Part shown: positions 47,938-56,710 of the stretch, piece after piece
Numbering within the stretch: the first letter of the stretch is position 1
Layout of the letters: each line of letters opens with the position of its first letter
Origin: Arabidopsis thaliana
Taxonomy: Eukaryota > Streptophyta > Magnoliopsida > Brassicales > Brassicaceae
DNA length: 64,000 bases
Assembly: GCF_000001735.4 (NCBI RefSeq)
Contig: NC_003070.9
Span: 16,477,971-16,541,970 of the forward strand
Direction of reading: 5' to 3'
The notes under the pieces: generated by a model
What the model saw: the letters and a program-made list of their open reading frames with translations, nothing else
What the model was told of the DNA's origin: nothing
The model's database searches: none
Translations under genes and position numbers: made by a program

Positions 47938-49776
47938 TCACAATCTCTTTGCAACAGACAAAGGCATCAAACTAACTGAAGCTCCCAAATCACAAAGACT
48001 ATTGTTGAACACTAAGGGTCCTAGTGAACAAGGTAGAGTAAAGGAACCTGGATCACCTAGCTTCTTTGGTATCACCTTCCTTTGAATGATAGCGCTGCAC
48101 TCAAAACTCAATTCAATAATTTGCTGAGCTTCTTGGGGTCTTTCCATGATTACTTCCTTGGGAGTATCAACCAAAGGTATCTTCTCTTCTAACTCTTTGA
48201 TACACTTTATGAACATCATCTTGTGTTTCTGGAAGATCCTTGCATTAACTTGTGCAATCCTTTCTGGAAAGTATGGTTTAGGTTCATAGGCAGGTGGAAT
48301 ACGGATTGGGTTGCTCGGGTCATATGCTCGTTCGACAAGCAAAGCAAAGAAGTCGAGTTCAATCTCCTGTCTTGATCTTGGTCTCAAAACCTCCCCTTCT
48401 TGAATCCCACTGTCCGCAGTGGCAGAAGTACTCACTGTGGTGATAGCATGGGCATACTCCTTTGGATTTTGAACAGATTTTCTAGAAAGTTGTCCAGGGT
48501 GCTTAGGAGCTGAAGTAGAAGCAATGTGTCCTTCCATGGTCTTGACTCTAGTGTTAAGTGCGTCTATCTTTATATTCAGGTCGTTATAAGAGCAATCAAT
48601 CCTGGTGGTGAGCTCAGCTAGCTTCTTATCCATGGTTATGGAGCATGAGGCCTGTCCTTGCACAAGCTGATGAAGTAGAGTCTTCATCTCTGAGTCTTGT
48701 GCTGAAGTTTGCTGTGGCTGCTGAGTGAAGCTTGGAGGTCGAAAGTTCTGCTTTTGGTTGTAGCCTTGGTTATAGGGTATAAAGGGCTTAGCTTGAGGCG
48801 GTTGGTTCTGTGGGGGGTAGACTTGATCTTGTGGGTTTGCCACATTGTTGCTTCTGTAAGAGAGATTAGGGTGAGGGGGTTTGTAGTTGTTGAATCCCTT
48901 GTTGTAGCCACCTTGATTCTGTAGGTAGCTCACCTCCTCAACAGTAAGATTCTCCCCTTCTTGGAGTTGTGTAAGCTCTTCTTCTGTAATGTAGTGGACA
49001 TTTCTCTGTTGAGCAAGCACCAATTTGTCAATCTTATCATTAAGAGCTTTGATCTCCTTCTTGTGCCTATCCTCAGAATCGCTACTGCCTCTGTTAGTGC
49101 GATCGTAGTCCTCATTGTAATTCCCATCAGATTGTGCTAGGTTTTCAACAAGTTCCCAACCTTCAGCTACATCTTTGTTGAGAAAGTTACCATTGGAAGT
49201 TGTGTCCAAGAGCATCCGGATTTTTGGTAAGGCACCTCGGTATAGAGTACTGAGTAGGGAGGCCTTCTTGAATCCGTGGTGCGGGCACTGAGTGCTATAT
49301 CTTTTAAAACGCTCCCATGCCTCAGCGAATGATTCCGAATTCTTCTGATTGAATCCCGAGATCTCATTCCTCAATCTAGCCGTTCTTGAGTTAGAGAAGA
49401 ACTTGGCTAGGAAAGCCTTCTTGCAGTCATCCCAAGTGTCTACAGAATCAACGAGCAAAGTCTTTTCCCAAAGATGAGCTTCATCTCCTAGTGAGAAAGG
49501 GAATAACCTGAGCTTGAAGCTGTCTTCACTAACTCCATTGATCTTGGTGAGACTACAGAATCTATCAAAGTTATCAAGATGGTCCAATGGGTCCTCCATT
49601 GGCAGTCCATGAAACTTGTTGCTTTGAATCATGGAGATAAGACCACTCTTGATCTCAAAGTTGTTGTTCTGAATAAGAGGTGGGACAATACCAGCTCTCT
49701 GATGGTGGTTTCTAGGTGCATCACCAGCACCAATGTTGCCTGGCAACTCATTAGCATTCACCTCATTAGCCATCAC
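47938..49776 (-). CDS. Athila-like gag-protease, unit B (open, 612 codons, 5' truncated)
   Basis: The longest open frame of the window. It has the Retrotrans_gag domain ([38 protein letters not shown]), a Gln/Asn-rich linker (GYNKGFNNYKPPHP) and the protease active site CDLGASVSLMPL. The frame ends at a TGA inside the protease fold (LSVAKRL-stop), and the ILGRPFL half follows after 17 codons. The original start is missing: the first ~15 codons, leader, primer-binding site and part of the LTR were deleted at 49842, so the first available ATG is internal. No zinc knuckle is obvious. Confidence 0.85.
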   Translation of the reverse strand: MMANEVNANELPGNIGAGDAPRNHHQRAGIVPPLIQNNNFEIKSGLISMIQSNKFHGLPMEDPLDHLDNFDRFCSLTKINGVSEDSFKLRLFPFSLGDEAHLWEKTLLVDSVDTWDDCKKAFLAKFFSNSRTARLRNEISGFNQKNSESFAEAWERFKRYSTQCPHHGFKKASLLSTLYRGALPKIRMLLDTTSNGNFLNKDVAEGWELVENLAQSDGNYNEDYDRTNRGSSDSEDRHKKEIKALNDKIDKLVLAQQRNVHYITEEELTQLQEGENLTVEEVSYLQNQGGYNKGFNNYKPPHPNLSYRSNNVANPQDQVYPPQNQPPQAKPFIPYNQGYNQKQNFRPPSFTQQPQQTSAQDSEMKTLLHQLVQGQASCSITMDKKLAELTTRIDCSYNDLNIKIDALNTRVKTMEGHIASTSAPKHPGQLSRKSVQNPKEYAHAITTVSTSATADSGIQEGEVLRPRSRQEIELDFFALLVERAYDPSNPIRIPPAYEPKPYFPERIAQVNARIFQKHKMMFIKCIKELEEKIPLVDTPKEVIMERPQEAQQIIELSFECSAIIQRKVIPKKLGDPGSFTLPCSLGPLVFNNSLCDLGASVSLMPLSVAKRL

Positions 49777-49842
49777 TACTGGGTTTGAAGTGGCTTGTTG
49801 TTCCCTGAGTTCACGCTGAATCCTGTCGATGTCGTCTCTGTA

Positions 49843-50928
49843 CCGTGTGAATGATTCTCATAACTTTAGAACTTCCTAATCTTAATTTCCATTGATGAAA
49901 CATAATAAAGCAGGCTTTAAACACCAATCTATTAAAGTCAATAAGCAGTCTAAACATCCAATGCCTTGGGCTAGAATCTACAAATCTCTGAAATTAGTTG
50001 GTTCAGACATTTCATCAAACACCTTTTGGATGGAGAAAGTCTGAAATCAATTTTTAATTGATCAGAAAGAAAATAGCATTAAGAACTCCTAAAACAGAAG
50101 GGAATCATGCATATAAACACTTACCTAGCTAAAGAAGAGAGGAATCCACCTAAACCTAACCCATCCTCAAGAACTCTAAAGAACACTACTCAAGAACACT
50201 GAAGAACATCATAGAACAAAACCCAGAAAATTCATAAAACCAAGAAATCATTATAAACTTAGCAAAAGATAGATCTCAATGAGATAAACAAGTTTGCAGA
50301 AGAAATCAAATCCAAATTCTCAACACAACAACCAGAAAATGCAAAAGAAAATCAAAGAACCCTAATATCCAGCGGACAAAGCTCGGATATTTTGGGCAAA
50401 AACATAAGAGGTCTATTTATAGGCAATCCTAGGTTGCCCTAATTGGGAATAAGACAAAATAGATAAGTCGGCGCAGGAGCGCTCGGCCCTAGGCCGAGTA
50501 GAAAAGCCGAGTGGCTTGGTTTTGGTCATACAGCTCGGCCCTAGGCCGAGTAGCTTGGTCGAGTGGCTTCTCTTCATCCTTAAGTGCACAACTCGGCCTC
50601 CAGCCGAGTGCCTTGGTCGAGTAGGCTCCTTGTTCTTCACGTGTGCTCCACTCGGCCTCCAACCGAGTACATAGGCCGAGTATACTTCAAATCCTTCCTT
50701 AGGTCCCCCGAACTCGAGTCTGTCCATCCCTTGTGCTAGAAACCTCCAAGTTGAGTCCAAAAGTACCTAATTCATCTGCAAAACACTCCAAATGCAAGTA
50801 TGCTATGCAATGCAATGCAAAATGTGCAAAAGAAGGAAAAGAGACTAAGAATGCATAAAAAGAGACTTGAAACTAAACTAAATGCATGAAAAACAAGGGC
50901 TTAAAAAGGTTAAAATCTAGTGTTATCA
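49843..50928 (-). repeat. Athila-like LTR 3 (outer, truncated)
   Basis: Begins at ccgtgtgaatgattctc, equivalent to about 32336 in LTR1, so ~490 bases of the LTR are missing at the inner side. The outer end agtgttatca is intact and followed by the TSD gtaat (50929-50933). Confidence 0.92.
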
Positions 50929-50933
50929 GTAAT

Positions 50934-52540
50934 GATTTTATAGACTACGGTGCAGCACGAAACAGGTCTAAACATAGAGAGTTGATCTACTCCTGTAACT
51001 TTAGGAATGAGAGTGATTGCTGTAGCGTTGAACCTCTTGAGGAGATGACCAGTTCTGAAAAATTCTTTAACAGCAGCAATAGTACTATCCTTGACCACAA
51101 ACCAAGATTCCCAAAAGAATTCCGCAGTGAAGCTGTCAGGACCCGGAGCCTTGTTGCGAGGCATTGCAAAGACCGCAGCAGTTATCTCCTTATCAGACGG
51201 GAGAGCAGAGAGACGAGACGCCAGTGTATCATTGCAGCGAAAAGGATGGATATCTTTGATTCTCTGAACCGAATCGGGAGTGAGAATGTCGCTGTCAGAG
51301 CCCAAAAGGTGGGTATAATAGGCTACAATCATTTCTTTGACCTGAGTAACATTCTCCACTCTTACATCATCATCCATGCGAAGAAACTTGATCAGATTTT
51401 TAGCCTGATTTGCAAGAATGACTTTATGGAAGAACCGTGTATTAGCGTCGCCATCTTGCAACCATTTAATTCTTGATTTCTGTCTGTAAAAAGACTCTAG
51501 AGCAGCAGCAAAGAAGTTCCACTTTTTCCTGGCAACATGCTCAACTCTAAAAAGAGAATCAGAAGGGTTGGTTAATAGCTGAGACTGAATCGATTCCAAA
51601 GAATCCAGAGCCTCTTTGGTTTTATGCTGGATATTGCCAAACCCTTGCCTGTTCAAAAGCTTACAACACTTCTTGGCAGCTTTTAAATGTTCCCCTAAAG
51701 AAAACATGTGAGAACCAACAGGAATCTGCTCCTCCCAAGCAACAGTAAGGGACACCAAAAAGGTAGGATGAGTTGAAAGGAAGGAGAAATATCTGAAACA
51801 TTTCTTAGATCTCTTTGGGAGGTTTTCCAGGATAATAATACAAGGAGAGTGATCTGAAACCCCTGACAGCTCAAAGACAGCAATCGCACTAGGAAAAGAA
51901 GAGAACCAATCTCCATTGGCAATAGCTCTATCCAACTTCCTTATGATCGGATTATCATCTTGATGATTTGACCAAGTGTAATGGACCCCACGACTAGGAA
52001 TATCCACCAAATCACTATCTCTTAAACAGTTCTGAAACTCCTCTAAACCTCTCATGGGGATTGAAGTTTGAAGGACAGAATAGTGATCAGAAGTAGCAGC
52101 TATCTGGTCAAAGTCCCCAACCAGGATCTAAGGAGTGAAGCAAAGAGGAGAGGACGGTGATAAAGTAGAGATGTCTTCCTAAAGGGTTCGTCTCTAAATC
52201 TCAGTGTTCCTACCATAAACAAACGCTACCGCAAAAGATGTAGCAAGACCCGACAGCTTAACACTACAAACCATCAATTGATCCGTCTTCTTAAAGACCA
52301 AAACCGAAACCGAAGGGTCCCACACGATCCAAATCCGACCCAACTCGGAACAACAATAATTGGTATCTAATCTCCAACTCGGAAGGGTTGAATCCAAAAT
52401 AGCAGGGGCATTACTCTCAGCTACATGCGTTTCCAAAAAACTTCCAACCAACAAATTATTTTTATTAACCTACTGTCTAACAGCGCGTTGACGGGAATGG
52501 CTATTCAAGCCTCTTACATTCCAGCAAAAAACCTTCATTA
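50934..52540 (-). pseudogene. LINE ORF2, endonuclease and N-terminal RT
   Basis: The APE-type endonuclease domain lies at about 52540-51840 (VFCWNVRGLNSHSRQRAV, VGSFLETHV, YTWSNHQDDNPIIRKLDRA, SDHSPC with catalytic Asp-His), then a linker (WLQDGDANTRFFHK) and the RT N-terminus (PRNKAPGPDSFTAEFFWESW, ATAITLIPKV, FRPVSCCTVVYKIIT). It breaks at 50933 at the Athila-like insertion and resumes at 31844. Stops near 52471 and 52128 interrupt the endonuclease. TAIR's AT1G43730 (RT-related) and AT1G43760 (DNase I-like) probably correspond to parts of this LINE. Confidence 0.85.
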
Positions 52541-52573
52541 TTAACACAAAAGGGGAAGGGGAAAGCTAAGCTT

Positions 52574-52985
52574 TCAAGCACAGGACGATCCACCCGAGAC
52601 CAAAGCTCGTGGGGACCCTGAGACCTTAGAAATATGGTCAGCAGCGCTGCTTCTGCTGATATTCCACTTATGACGCCATCTCTTCCTGGATTTTGAAGAC
52701 ATAGCACCCCAACCCGGTGGATAAGGAAAGGAATCCTCCGACGGGATAGCTGACACCAAAACTGATTCAGGAAGATGGGACTCAGGTGGCTTGACAGGAC
52801 TTCTAGCAACACCTGTAGTCGACTTCTTGACCCAAGCAGAGCCCTTGGCATAGGACTGTCCTGCCTCAACCAAAACAGTAGAAGGAACAATCTCAATATT
52901 CTTCCCTTTCACGCAGTTCTGAGAGGTGATAAGCCTTGGAGGGGTACTACTGGAGCGCTTCTTAGAGCGTGAACGAACTCTTCCC
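52574..52985 (-). pseudogene. LINE ORF1, C-terminal remnant
   Basis: Basic, proline/serine-rich end of the plant LINE ORF1 protein (WKGRVRSRSKKRSS, ARSPVKPPESHLPES, SKSRKRWRHKW), just upstream of ORF2. Its N-terminal domain is absent because the LINE is 5' truncated at about 52985. Confidence 0.7.
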
Positions 52986-53002
52986 TTCCAATCAAAGATG
53001 TT

Positions 53003-53156
53003 GTATCCACTAATATTTTGTCGAAGCGAAGGCGTTATCTCTGGAAGCAAGTGCCAAAGCTTGAGTATCTTGATACATCTCTTGACACTGAGCATTGGAG
53101 AGCTTCACGTTTTGTTGACAGGTTTTTGCAACTACACGAAGCTCCTGTCTTGGAAA
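53003..53156 (+). pseudogene. F-box gene, continuation of first exon
   Basis: Resumes the frame interrupted at 30510: VSTNILSKRRRYLWKQVPKL, EYLDTSLDTEHWRASRF, VDRFLQLHEAPVLET. This is the conserved region following the F-box in FBD-family proteins. It stops at Copia sequence beginning caaaactcaattcg at 53157; the LRR/FBD part is found upstream at 28499-29503. Confidence 0.88.
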
Positions 53157-55421
53157 CAAAACTCAATTCGACGGTCAAATTTAATCTTTTCAACGTGACA
53201 ATGGCTGAGAATACAATAACAACCAATTCCATGAATTTTTTGATAAAACTGGAATCAAGGTTCGTTTCTCAAGCCCACATACCTCCCAACCAAATGGGAA
53301 ATTCTGAAAGGATGATTAGAACTATTAACAATGTTATTCGAGCTCTCCTATTTCAAGCTCGTCTATCTCCTTGTTATTGGGTTGAGGCACTAAATGTTGT
53401 TGTTCATATCCTAAAAATCCTTCCCTCCACAGCTATCCAAAATCAAATTCCTCATAGCCTCCTCTTTCATAAAAATCCAACCTGTGATCACCTTCGAGTT
53501 TTTGGGTGCTTATGTTTTCCAAGCTTGAATCATTCAAATCTGTCAAAACTATCACCGAGGACAACGCCTTGTCTGTTCCTTTGGTATCCATCTCAACAAA
53601 AAGTGTATCGATGCCTTGATTTAAAAACAAACAAAATTATTATTTCTCGGTACGTTTACTTTGATGAGGATACGTTTCCCGCAACTAATCAAAATTTATC
53701 TCAAGTTTCATCGTACACATTCCTAAACGCAGTTGATGATCCTTCTCCTTTGTTCAAGGAAATTCTCCAATCACCACTACCTCAAAACCAACCACCACCA
53801 CCTCAAACTCTCTCTGTGCCAATGAACACAAGATCAAAATCCGGCATCACTAAACCAAAAAAGGTTTTGTCACTTGTCACCACAGCCAAAGCGCCTCTTC
53901 CTAAAAGTCATAATCAAGCTTTATTGGACCCTAATTGGAATCCGGCAATGACTGATGAGTATGATGCTATGACTAAAACTAAGATTAGAATTTGGTGCCA
54001 CGACCTCCTAAGGTTAATATTGTTAGATCGATGTGGCTTTTCAGGCACAAATATGATGCAGATGGAGTGCTTTCTTGACATAAAGCAAGGCTGGTAGCAA
54101 ACTGTAAATCAAAGGAACACGGTGTTGATTTTACAGAGACTTTCAGTCCGGTAGTGAAACCAGAACAATACGGGTTGTTCTTGACTTTGGAGTAGCGTTA
54201 AACTGGCCCATACAACAACTGGATGTCAAGAATGCTTTACTACAAGGTCATCTCCATGAAACAGTTTATATGCATCAGCCTCCAGAGTTCGTCAACAAGG
54301 AATTTCCCAACCACCAACCATGTCTGTAAACTAGAAAAAGCCATTTATGGACTCAAGCAGGCCCCACGGGCATGGAATTCATGGTTCACCAAATTTTTAA
54401 TGTAGCTTGGTTTCATCATGAGCAAGGCAGACAACTCTCTGTTCATCTTCAAACAGGGCATTCAAATGGCATATGTTTTGTTGTACGTTGACGATATAAT
54501 GTTGAAAGCCTCCTCACCAAGTCTCATTCAAAAAATCATTACACAACTCAAAGGCGAGTTCCCAATGACAGACATGGGCTGGCTGCATCACTTCCTTGAC
54601 ATCAAGGCAAATTTTAACAAGCAACGTATGTTCTTAAATCAACATGTTTATGCTCAAGATATAATAAACTGAGCAAGAATGTCCGAATGTAAGCCATGTG
54701 CAACACCAGTTGATCTAAAATCAAAGCTCTCGGCCGGTGAAGGCAACCCAATACCTGACCCGACATCTTACAGAAGTGTCGATGGTGCTCTACAGTATTA
54801 AACATTCACGCGACCGGATATATCATACACAGTCCATCAGATTTGCCTATACATGCATGAATGCGCTAGAAAGGATAATCTGTTACTTGCAAGGCACTAA
54901 GTCTTATGGTCTTCACTTGGTCAAAGATAACATTTCAACCCTTACGACTTATTCTGGTGCAGACTGGGATGGCTGCCCGGATACACAGCGATCAACTTCA
55001 GGGTATTGTGTCTTCCTTGGTCCAAACTTGGTGCCATGGTCTGCAAAACGACAGCCCACTGTATCACGATCAAGCTAAGAGGCAGAATATAAAGGGGTCG
55101 CAAATGCTGTAGCAGAACTTACATGGCTAAGGAATCTAATGCTGGAACTTCATCTCCCCATCACCAAAGCTTCTCTACTGTGACAATATCAGTTCAGTAT
55201 ACTTGGCCACAAATCTGGTGCAACATCAAAGAACAAAACATATTGAACTTCACATACACTTTGTCCAAGAAAAGTAGCTATTGGTGAAGTAAAAGGTCAT
55301 CCATGTCCCATCCTCACTCCAATATGCAGACATCTTCACAAAGGGTCTTCCGACATTTCTCTTCAACAAGTTTCGAACCAGCTTAACCATCCGGGAACCC
55401 GATGCTTCAAGTGCGGGAGTG
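53157..55421 (+). pseudogene. Copia integrase-RT-RNase H remnant (right part)
   Basis: 53157-54578 repeats 27020-28498 (integrase core and RT start), with a ~58 bp deletion near 53815. It then continues into sequence that the left copy lacks: LYVDDIMLKASS (RT active site), [48 protein letters not shown] (RNase H). Stops and shifts are numerous (54078, 54672, 54801, 55076). A purine-rich tract (aagtgcgggagtg) abuts the 3' LTR. Confidence 0.87.
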
Positions 55422-55576
55422 TGATAGAATATAAGAATATTCAGTTACAATCAAGTAGGTAGACTCGTATATATTGATTCTTGTATCCCAGATTTTGTGG
55501 AACTTCTCTGTAACTCCTTTGGCTATTTAAAGCCTTGTAAATCAATGAATCTTTCGAGGAAATTATTCCACTAACA
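55422..55576 (+). repeat. 3' LTR of outer Copia
   Basis: 155 bp, tgatagaatataagaata to ccactaaca, followed directly by TSD ttgag at 55577-55581. Confidence 0.92.
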
Positions 55577-55581
55577 TTGAG

Positions 55582-56682
55582 AGGGTAAGATTTGTGTTTT
55601 AGATCACTATTGATGTGCCATATCTAGCAAACAATCGCTCTCTTTGGTGTGTAATATCCAAAAGATAACTCGGTATATCAGAAGTCTTTTTGCAGCTTCT
55701 ATGCGATCTCTCAGTCCACCTCCCTTATAATCAGAGCTTCATGGTCTCGTTGCAGCTAGGCCTTTTCTTTTCTAACCTTTAGAGTACTGATTCTTGGGGA
55801 ATCATATTAAACTAAAACGAGTTTTATTATGAAATTCATTTAGATATAATTATTAATATAGTAAACGTTATTAGGTATAATTTTACCATCGAAACTAAAC
55901 GGACAAAACCTAAAATAAATTTAGTAACCCCAAAAAAATTGAGGAAAATAAAATAATATTTTAAAGATACCGGCTAAGACCAACACATGTTTTAATGGAT
56001 AAAGCTAGGCTTGGAATTTCGGCTTAACCCGAGAAAACCAAATCGAGAAAACCGAATGTTTCGGTTCTCGGCGCCAACAGTTAAAAGGGAGGCAAACCGT
56101 TCGGCAAAAATATTTTTATGATTCAAATTACGGTTTGGTTCGGTTCGGCGAGCTAAACCGATCGGTTTTCTCGGTTTAGAGGCACACCATATAATAAAGA
56201 AGAAACCCTAGATCTACATCATTTCATGTCATCTCCTTTCTTTTTCTAATCTTAATCTCTTCTTCTCGCACATCCTTCTTCGATCTTGTAATTGTAAATT
56301 TAACAATTGAGCCCATCGTTTTAAATTTAGTCTACTTCGGTTCGAATTAACCGAATTAGGAAAAAAATCGGTTAAGTTTGGAATTAATTTTAAACCCAAT
56401 AACCGACCCGAAAAAACCGAGTACCAAACGGATCTAAACCAAAATTTAATTCAATTCAATTCGCCAGAATTTTCAAGATCCAAAAAACCCGAGAAACCGA
56501 TTCAACTGAACTGATTTAACCGACTAAACCGGACTCCCAAGCCTAAATAAAGGCAAGACATATTTCTGTTCTTGATATAACCATCCCCAAATTTATGAGA
56601 AACTTTTTAGGGTAAGAAATTTAATAACCAACTTCTTTTCTTTTCTTTGTCAAACAGTAACCAACTTCTAATCTCATGTATA
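55582..56682. other. Spacer with CGGTT/AACCG-rich repeat
   Basis: No gene seen. Between about 55990 and 56545 the sequence is rich in cggttcgg, aaccgaa, ggtttagg and their complements in both orientations, partly as inverted repeats around a central unique part (56200-56330). This suggests an old foldback-type or MITE-like element. A similar accgaa-rich tract lies at 62380-62860. Confidence 0.5.
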
Positions 56683-56710
56683 CTAGGTGAGTGTCCGCGC
56701 CTAGCGCGGG
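56683..56710 (-). repeat. Probable Helitron 3' terminus
   Basis: On the minus strand a GC hairpin (CCGCGC-tag-GCGCGG) is followed after 8 bases by CTAG, then T of the flank. This hairpin-CTRR arrangement with A/T flanks is the Helitron 3' end. The body would extend to higher coordinates; I could not find a TC-type 5' end, so the length is unknown. Confidence 0.5.

Larger units (their letters stand above)
31845..50928 (-). mobile_element. Athila-like Ty3/Gypsy tandem array (LTR-internal-LTR-internal-partial LTR)
   Basis: One TSD (gtaat, 31840-31844 and 50929-50933) encloses two complete internal regions and three LTRs: 31845-33426, 40941-42533 and a 5'-shortened 49843-50928. The insertion splits LINE ORF2 so cleanly that the LINE frame (YKIIT/RLISKRL) rejoins across it. 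Each unit codes, on the minus strand, for gag-protease and an Athila ORF1-type protein. No RT, RNase H or integrase is present in either unit, so the family is non-autonomous. The shared middle LTR points to unequal LTR-LTR recombination. Confidence 0.9.
30496..53002 (-). mobile_element. LINE (L1-like) retrotransposon, minus strand, split by Athila-like array
   Basis: The 3' end is a poly-T tract at 30511-30525 (poly-A on the minus strand). A 17 bp target-site duplication, ttccaa(c/t)caaagatgtt, lies at 30496-30512 and 52986-53002 with one mismatch, placing the 5' end at about 52985. LINE sequence occupies 30511-31844 and 50929-52985. The element is 5' truncated, beginning within ORF1. The F-box frame is continuous when the LINE is removed. 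Confidence 0.88.
25003..55581 (+). mobile_element. Outer Copia retrotransposon enlarged to 30.6 kb by nested insertions
   Basis: 5' LTR at 25008-25160 and 3' LTR at 55422-55576 are near identical, and 5 bp target-site duplications ttgag lie exactly outside them (25003-25007 and 55577-55581). The two ends therefore belong to one insertion event. Copia coding sequence fills 25183-28498 and 53157-55421. Between them is an F-box gene fragment, a LINE and an Athila-like array. A 1.4 kb internal segment is present twice (27020-28498 and 53157-54578). Confidence 0.88.
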
